In this document: positions 44,165-49,077 of the stretch, one piece after another
Position numbering within the stretch: the stretch's first letter is position 1
How the letters are laid out: each line of letters starts with the position of its first letter
Source of the DNA: an uncultured Clostridia bacterium
Lineage (GTDB): Bacteria; Bacillota; Clostridia; Christensenellales; Pumilibacteraceae
NCBI GenBank assembly: GCA_947632125.1
Contig: CANRNV010000006.1
Coordinates: forward strand, 1-49,077
DNA length: 49,077 bases
Direction of reading: 5' to 3'
Notes under the pieces: generated by a model
Databases searched by the model: none
The model's input: only the letters and a program-made list of their open reading frames with translations
Told to the model about the DNA's origin: nothing
Program-made: the position numbers and the translations under genes

Positions 44165-44912
44165 GATACCTCCTAAACCGCGGAAGCTTGTCGAAATTGG
44201 CTATGCGCTCCGTAGGAATGGACAGCCTGTCTACATAGCTTAGCGGAACGCCGAAATACCCCACTTTTTGGGGTGAATGAGCATCGGAATCGATTATGAT
44301 ATTGCAACCGGTGTCCAAAATGCTCTCTATCTCCTCGTCGGTCATCGAAACCTTTTTACCGTTAAGTTCGAGCAGCGTGCCGTAGTGAGCGGCAGCCTTG
44401 GCTATCTCTTTGACATCGGTCTTTATGCCGTAGTTGGGGTGCGAGATTATGTCGATCGGATACCTTTCGAGCGCTTTTATATAGGCGTCGGTGTTTTTTA
44501 CCACCTGTTTGTTCGAAAATTTGGTCAGCCCGCTTATAAAGTTGGGGAAGTTGAAGCCGAAAGCCTCCTTGGCGGAGGTATATGCCGTGCACTTGTGGTA
44601 GCCGCACACGAGGATATCCAGCCATTCCTTGTCCGCCTCCTCGATGTCCACCCTGCCCGTGCCGTCGATAAGGTTTGCTTCAAGCCCGAGATAGATCTTG
44701 ATTTGCGGATATTTTTTCCTTGCCGCCCTTACGTCGTCGATCATATTTTGCAGGTCCATACGCCTTACGCCGTAAAAATCGTGCATAAAGCCATGGTCGG
44801 TTATGGCAATCTCTTTAAGTCCGACGCTTATTGCCGCCTTGACATTGTCCTCGATGCTACCGTGACCGTGGCTGTATACGGAATGGGTGTGATAATCTCC
44901 GATTAGAGGCAT
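44145..44912 (-). CDS. PHP-domain phosphatase (YcdX-like)
   Basis: A 255-residue PHP phosphoesterase. Seen: GDYHTHSVYSHGHGSIEDNVKAAISVGLKEIAITDHG (about 5-41, metal His/Asp set), LGLEANLID with the metal Glu (about 77-85), GYHK, DIISHPNYG with His, and IIIDSDAHSPQKVGYF with Asp and His near the end. This is the trinuclear-metal PHP type. Its exact substrate is unknown; in Clostridia the gene lies between murB and rapZ. Start follows a weak SD (GGAG) 25 bases after murB. Confidence 0.9.
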   Translation of the reverse strand: MPLIGDYHTHSVYSHGHGSIEDNVKAAISVGLKEIAITDHGFMHDFYGVRRMDLQNMIDDVRAARKKYPQIKIYLGLEANLIDGTGRVDIEEADKEWLDILVCGYHKCTAYTSAKEAFGFNFPNFISGLTKFSNKQVVKNTDAYIKALERYPIDIISHPNYGIKTDVKEIAKAAAHYGTLLELNGKKVSMTDEEIESILDTGCNIIIDSDAHSPQKVGYFGVPLSYVDRLSIPTERIANFDKLPRFRRYRERVDG

Positions 44913-44936
44913 AAAATCTCCATTTTGCTTGTTTAA

Positions 44937-45773
44937 TCAAAATTTTCCCAAGTAGATCACTTCTTCGCTGAGCATTACGCCGAATTTGCTCTTGACCTCG
45001 GCTTTGGCTGTCCTGATCAGCGTATAAATGTCCTTGGAAGTTGCACAGCCGTCGTTTATGATAAAGTTGGCGTGCTTGTCGCTTATCCTTGCGCCGCCCT
45101 GTTTTAGCCCTTTTAGTCCCGCCTGCTCTATATAGTGTCCCGCGGCAAGATCGCCGTTTTTGAACACCGAGCCGCAACTGAAACCTCTCGGCTGGGTCGA
45201 TCGTCGCTTTAAGAAATAATTTCGTCTGAGTTCGAGCAGCTCCTCTTTGCTGCCCTCGGTAAGGGTCAGTTCCGCTCCGACGACTATGCCGTCGAAATTG
45301 CTTTGCCTGTAACTCAGCCCCAACTCCTCTTTCGTCAGCGTAACAATGCCCTTGCCGTCGAAAACGTCCACGCTCTTTACGTAGTCGCCGATACAAAATC
45401 CAAACGCACCCGCATTGAGTTTTACCGCGCCGCCGACGGTACCCGGGATACCGCTCGCCCATGCCAATCCTTTGAGGCTGTTGTTTTCGCAATATCTCGA
45501 CAGAGCGGGCAACGGCACTCCGGCGTAGGCGTAAACTCCGTCGTCCGTGCGTCTTATGCCCGATATGCGCATGAGTATCACCGTGCCGTCATATCCGTCG
45601 TCGGACACGAGCAACTTGCTTCCGCAACCTATGACCACAGAATCGCCCTCGGCGCTTTCGACGAGCCCGCTTACGTCGTACACTATCTTCATAAGGCGAG
45701 CGTTGCCACCCGTATGATAGGTGCAAAAATTGCCGAGCGGAACATTGGATAGCGTCAAAACATTTTCCCTCAT
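44937..45773 (-). CDS. murB: UDP-N-acetylenolpyruvoylglucosamine reductase MurB
   Basis: A 278-residue flavoenzyme making UDP-MurNAc, the second committed step of peptidoglycan synthesis. The start at 45773 follows GGAG and gives MRENVLTLSNVPLG; a longer ORF reading would include the promoter. Seen: FCTYHTGGNARLM (about 17-29), VVIGCGSKLLV FAD site, WASGIPGTVGGAVKLNAGAFG, catalytic Ser in FSCGSVFKN, GLKQGGARISDKHANFIIN, and the final catalytic Glu in MLSEEVIYLGKF. Complete type II MurB. First gene of its operon. Confidence 0.97.
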   Translation of the reverse strand: MRENVLTLSNVPLGNFCTYHTGGNARLMKIVYDVSGLVESAEGDSVVIGCGSKLLVSDDGYDGTVILMRISGIRRTDDGVYAYAGVPLPALSRYCENNSLKGLAWASGIPGTVGGAVKLNAGAFGFCIGDYVKSVDVFDGKGIVTLTKEELGLSYRQSNFDGIVVGAELTLTEGSKEELLELRRNYFLKRRSTQPRGFSCGSVFKNGDLAAGHYIEQAGLKGLKQGGARISDKHANFIINDGCATSKDIYTLIRTAKAEVKSKFGVMLSEEVIYLGKF

Positions 45774-45777
45774 ATAT

Positions 45778-45806
45778 ATTTTACTCCATTTTAAGCGATA
45801 ATTCAA
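45778..45806 (-). promoter_or_regulatory. Promoter-like element just before murB
   Basis: TTGAAT (45801-45806), 17-base spacer, TAAAAT (45778-45783), four bases before the murB ATG. If used, the transcript would start at or near the ATG and drop the GGAG ribosome site. Confidence 0.4.
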
Positions 45807-45949
45807 TCGTTTTATGCCCCAAAATCGGAACATTCCAAAATTTTATGTTCTACTTATATATTATTTATATTATTTCCTTTCCCCCTCACATGTGAATGGA
45901 TTTTTTTGGGTCTGCTGCGCTCGGCGACTGTTGCGCGGCAAAAATAGCG

Positions 45950-45964
45950 GGTTTTACCAAAACC
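45950..45964 (-). terminator. Weak hairpin after the ABC exporter genes
   Basis: GGTTTT-ggt-AAAACC on the minus strand followed by CGCTATTTTTG. Six A/T-rich pairs; a poor terminator but the only candidate. Confidence 0.35.
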
Positions 45965-45975
45965 GATATACGCAT

Positions 45976-47769
45976 TTAAGCGAATTGGCTGTTGTACAGT
46001 TCGGCATAAAAGCCGTTTTCGGCGAGCAGCTCGGCGTGATTGCCCTGTTCCACTATGTCGCCGTCCCTCATAACAAGTATGACGTCGGCATTGCGAATGG
46101 TGGACAATCTATGAGCGATGACAAACGATGTTCGATTTACCGTGAGCCTATCCATAGCCTGCTGGATGATGAGTTCAGTCCTCGTATCGACGGACGAGGT
46201 CGCCTCGTCGAGGATAAGAAGCGGGGAGTCCTTTATCATCGCCCGAGCGATGGTGAGTTGCTGCTTTTGCCCCTCCGAAAGGTTGAGAGCGTCGTTTATT
46301 GGCGTATCGTAGCCGTTTGGCAAGGTATCGATAAAGTGTTTGAGGCTCACCGCCGAGCAAACTTCGTCGAGTTTTTCATCCGAAACGCCCGTCTTGTTAA
46401 AGACGAGGTTTTCCCTTATCGTGCCGCCGAAAAGCCAAGTGTCCTGCAAGATCATATCGAAGAGCGAATGAACGTCCTCTCGCTTCATATCCTTGGTGGA
46501 AACACCGTCTATCGTGATGTCGCCGTCAAAGTCGTAAAAGCGCATAAGCAAGTTGACGATCGTCGTCTTGCCCGCTCCCGTCGGACCGACTATCGCCACC
46601 TTTTGACCCGCTTTCAGCGAAGCGGAAAAGTCGTGAATGATCGTCTTGCCCGGCAAGTAGCCGAAGTGCACGTTCTTAAATTCGATATCGCCGCGCACCG
46701 AAGTGAGGCGCGCCGTCTTGCCCTCTTCGCTTTCCATTTCCTCCGCCTCGATAAACTCGAACACCCTTCTCGATGCCGCCGAAGCCTGTTGAAGCGAGGT
46801 CATGGATTGGGCAAAGGTCGTAAGCGGCTGCGAAAACAGTCGTGCATACAAGACAAACGCCATGATCGTACCAAAGCCGACCGCCGAACTGCCGTTTACT
46901 ATAAAGGCAACTCCGACTATGAAAATAAGGGCGTACGAGAGATTGCCGACAAAATTCATTATGGGCATCATCATTCCCGAGAGGAATTGTGATTTACTGT
47001 TGTCCGTAAAGAGATCGAAGTTGGTCTTTTTGAAGCGTTGCGTTTCGTTTCTCTTGCCGCCGTAGGACGAAACGACGTTGTGATTGGTGTACACCTCCTC
47101 GATTTGTCCCTCCAAGATGCCGAGGTCGACCTGCTTGCGGTTGAAGTATTTTTGCGACTTGCCCAAAATTATACCCATAAAGATGAAGCCGACTATCGAA
47201 GTGCCTATCGTGACCAGCGAAAGAATGACGTTGGTATCGAACATCTTGAATATCACGCCCACAAAGAGAGCGAGCGCGCTTACGAGATTGGCGGTGCTCG
47301 AACCGAGCGTTTGACTTATTATGTCCACGTCGTTGGTGACGCGGGACAGCAAGTCGCCCCTCGTGGTGGTGTCAAAGTAGCGGAGCGGCACCTTGCTTAT
47401 CTTACAGTCGATGGTTTGTCGCAGTCGCTTGGACGTCTTTTGCGTCACCGTCGCCATTATGAATTGGCTGACGTAACCCGCCAAAGCCCCCGCCGAATAA
47501 ATGACGATAAGCGTAATGCAAACCTTAGTAAACTCGGTCATCTCAACTCCCGCAGTTGTTATGCTTTTTTGCAAGAGGTCGGTAAGATCGCTTATCTTTT
47601 CGGGACCGATTATGGTGCAAACCGCTCCGCCCACGGCAAAGAGTATGGCAATGACGATATACGGCACGTACTTCTTTATAAACGCAAAAAGCTTGAAAAG
47701 CGACTTAAAATCGATCTTTTCCTTGGGCGCATTGCCCGTTTTCATTCTTCTCATAGGTCCCATGCTCAA
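45976..47769 (-). CDS. ABC exporter half-transporter, catalytic subunit
   Basis: A 597-residue type IV ABC exporter (six helices about 30-330, then a nucleotide-binding domain). Seen: Walker A GPTGAGKTTIVN (about 388-399), Q-loop ILQDTWLFGG, signature LSEGQKQQL (about 491-499), Walker B LLILDEATSSVD with the catalytic Glu, and FVIAHRLST with the switch His. So the catalytic residues are normal but the signature is altered (E for G). The gene before it has the mirror pattern. Together they look like a heterodimer of the TM287/288 or LmrCD type. Substrate unknown; multidrug or lipid export is an inference. Confidence 0.92.
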   Translation of the reverse strand: MSMGPMRRMKTGNAPKEKIDFKSLFKLFAFIKKYVPYIVIAILFAVGGAVCTIIGPEKISDLTDLLQKSITTAGVEMTEFTKVCITLIVIYSAGALAGYVSQFIMATVTQKTSKRLRQTIDCKISKVPLRYFDTTTRGDLLSRVTNDVDIISQTLGSSTANLVSALALFVGVIFKMFDTNVILSLVTIGTSIVGFIFMGIILGKSQKYFNRKQVDLGILEGQIEEVYTNHNVVSSYGGKRNETQRFKKTNFDLFTDNSKSQFLSGMMMPIMNFVGNLSYALIFIVGVAFIVNGSSAVGFGTIMAFVLYARLFSQPLTTFAQSMTSLQQASAASRRVFEFIEAEEMESEEGKTARLTSVRGDIEFKNVHFGYLPGKTIIHDFSASLKAGQKVAIVGPTGAGKTTIVNLLMRFYDFDGDITIDGVSTKDMKREDVHSLFDMILQDTWLFGGTIRENLVFNKTGVSDEKLDEVCSAVSLKHFIDTLPNGYDTPINDALNLSEGQKQQLTIARAMIKDSPLLILDEATSSVDTRTELIIQQAMDRLTVNRTSFVIAHRLSTIRNADVILVMRDGDIVEQGNHAELLAENGFYAELYNSQFA

Positions 47770-49077
47770 AGTTCCTCCTTGCTCAGTTGCGACAACGCGA
47801 TCTCCTTATAGACGGGGCAAGTCGAAAGCAACTGCTCGTGTTTTCCGAGCCCGACCGCTCTCCCCTTGTCGAGCACGAGGATCTGATCGGCGTTTTTGAT
47901 AGTGCTTATTCGCTGAGCGACGATTATGACGGTGGTCCCTATAAGGCTGTCCTTTATCGCCTTTCGCACAAGCATATCGGTCTTATAGTCGAGAGCCGAA
48001 AACGTATCGTCGAAGATCATTATTTCGGAGTTTTTGTACACCGCTCTCGCTATGGAAAGCCGCTGCTTTTGTCCGCCCGAGAAGTTGGTTCCGCCTTGGG
48101 CGACCTCCGCCTTTATATCCTTAACGAAGTCGGCGTTTGCGATTTTGAGCGCGCGCTCGATATCGGGATCATCGTCAGCAACGTCCGATTTTCCGTACGT
48201 GACGTTGGACTTGATGTCACCCTTGAACAGAGCCGCCTTTTGCGGGGCAAGCGACACTTTGGAATTGAGCGTTTCCTTGGTGTAGCCCTTTACGTTTACT
48301 CCGTCGATAAGGACTTCGCCGCTCGAAACGTCGTAAAAGCGGGGAATGAGATCGATAAGCGTCGTCTTGCCGCTGCCCGTCGCGCCGATTATCGCAAAGG
48401 TTTCGCCCCTGTTTATCTTGAACGAGATGTTCTCTATGCACCTTTCGCCCCCGTCCGAATAGTCAAACGAAACGTTTTTGAACTCTACCTCACCCACTTT
48501 GTCGGTCTTTTCGTCGACGCTCGGATACAAAACCGACGGAACCGTGTCGAGAACTTCGCTTATGCGCTTGCCCGAAACGAGCGTTCTCGGCAATATAACA
48601 AAAATCATTATCAGCATCATAAACGCTCCGACGACTTGAAGCGCATACTGCGAAAACGCCGCCATATTTTCGATGACGAGCGCGCGTCCCGCAATGAGTT
48701 CCATTCCCGTACCCGACACGTCGTTTATGAGTACAGCCGCTATCCAATATATCGCAAGGGACAATCCGCTCATGCAAAGGGTCATTATGGGCATAAGCAG
48801 TCCCATTGTCCTCGACGTAAAGAGGTTGTTTCTCGTCACGGCGTCGTTGACACGCTCGAATTTTTCCTCTTGATAAGCCTCGGCATTGTAGGCACGCACC
48901 AATCTCACGCCCGAAATGCTCTCTCGCGTGGCGTCGTTTAGCGCGTCGGTGAGCTTTTGAATACGCTTAAAGCGCGGATAGCACAGCCCCACGACGAGGG
49001 AGAGCATTATGACGATTGCGACAACGGTGATGACCACCGCCATCGTGGTGTGCAGCTTAAACAGCGGCGCGTACATC
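47766..49077 (-). CDS. ABC exporter half-transporter, degenerate subunit, 5' end missing
   Basis: The last 436 or more residues of a partner exporter; the first about 150 residues lie beyond the right edge. Seen: late membrane helices, Walker A GATGSGKTTLID, Q-loop LAPQKAALFKG, canonical signature FSGGQKQRLS, but Walker B IMIFDDTFSALD with Asp in place of the catalytic Glu, and IIVAQRIST with Gln in place of the switch His. One ATP site is therefore degenerate. Ends with a 4-base overlap with its partner. Substrate unknown. Confidence 0.9.
   Translation of the reverse strand, partial: MYAPLFKLHTTMAVVITVVAIVIMLSLVVGLCYPRFKRIQKLTDALNDATRESISGVRLVRAYNAEAYQEEKFERVNDAVTRNNLFTSRTMGLLMPIMTLCMSGLSLAIYWIAAVLINDVSGTGMELIAGRALVIENMAAFSQYALQVVGAFMMLIMIFVILPRTLVSGKRISEVLDTVPSVLYPSVDEKTDKVGEVEFKNVSFDYSDGGERCIENISFKINRGETFAIIGATGSGKTTLIDLIPRFYDVSSGEVLIDGVNVKGYTKETLNSKVSLAPQKAALFKGDIKSNVTYGKSDVADDDPDIERALKIANADFVKDIKAEVAQGGTNFSGGQKQRLSIARAVYKNSEIMIFDDTFSALDYKTDMLVRKAIKDSLIGTTVIIVAQRISTIKNADQILVLDKGRAVGLGKHEQLLSTCPVYKEIALSQLSKEEL

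Larger units (their letters stand above)
45774..45975. other. Gap between murB and the ABC exporter
   Basis: 202 bases. It holds the murB promoter, a possible second promoter further upstream (TTCACA, 18 bases, TAATAT), and the weak hairpin listed next to the ABC stop. A GC-patterned stretch (about 45911-45940) has no coding frame I can support. Confidence 0.5.

Overview
The window is a compact, chromosomal, housekeeping stretch of an endospore-forming Bacillota genome, most likely a Clostridia-type gut lineage. The evidence is gene order as much as sequence. Three blocks follow the Bacillus subtilis map closely: yicC-gmk-rpoZ-coaBC-priA-def-fmt-rsmB-rlmN-rpe-thiN-spoVM with rpmB convergent to it and yloU(asp23)-fakA-recG beyond; yqfC-yqfD-phoH-yqfF-ybeY-era-yqzL-recO; and yggS-sepF-lspA-rluD. 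Spore-linked genes (ytfI-ytfJ, spoVM, yqfC, yqfD, yqzL) support a spore-forming or recently spore-forming ancestor. The BspA-like repeat lipoprotein is typical of animal-associated anaerobes. Species cannot be named from the sequence alone.

Layout, left to right. 1-1245: a D,D-carboxypeptidase (cut by the left edge), ytfJ and ytfI. 1297-6819: comEC-like, recG, fakA and asp23. 7042-7227: rpmB, one of only two plus-strand genes. 7360-17384: a twelve-gene operon running yicC to spoVM on the minus strand, from a strong promoter that overlaps the ligA stop codon. 17487-21604: pcrA-ligA. 21659-22069: an unknown coiled-coil protein. 22239-26222: a large lipoprotein. 26568-32346: the yqfC-to-recO operon. 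32424-32768: a small membrane protein. 32926-36954: the pepP-yggS-sepF-lspA-rluD operon. 37055-37834: a plus-strand nucleotidyltransferase. 37920-45773: murB-PHP-whiA-dnaE-pfkA and a YwaF-like membrane protein. 45976-49077: a heterodimeric ABC exporter, cut by the right edge.

The operons are very tight, with many 1- or 4-base stop/start overlaps, and mix translation (rpmB, def, fmt, rsmB, rlmN, ybeY, era, rluD), replication and repair (priA, recG, recO, ligA, pcrA, dnaE), envelope and division (murB, sepF, lspA, dacF-like) and sporulation. Two genes too short for ordinary gene calling were found by reading the gaps: a 22-codon spoVM and a 32-codon yqzL. Several conserved neighbours known from related genomes are missing at their usual places: prpC/prkC/rsgA, dgkA/cdd, rapZ/yvcK and ylmG/ylmH/divIVA/ileS. 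Three proteins have an altered domain plan: ComEC without its C-terminal metallo-beta-lactamase domain, the 7TM-HD phosphohydrolase without its extracellular domain, and LspA with a long acidic repeat tail.

I see no CRISPR array, prophage, transposase, tRNA or rRNA, and no clear defence or biosynthetic island. The most interesting items are small: the micro-genes, promoters that sit almost on the start codon (possible leaderless mRNAs), a structured yicC leader, a palindrome around the lipoprotein promoter, and the altered domain plans.
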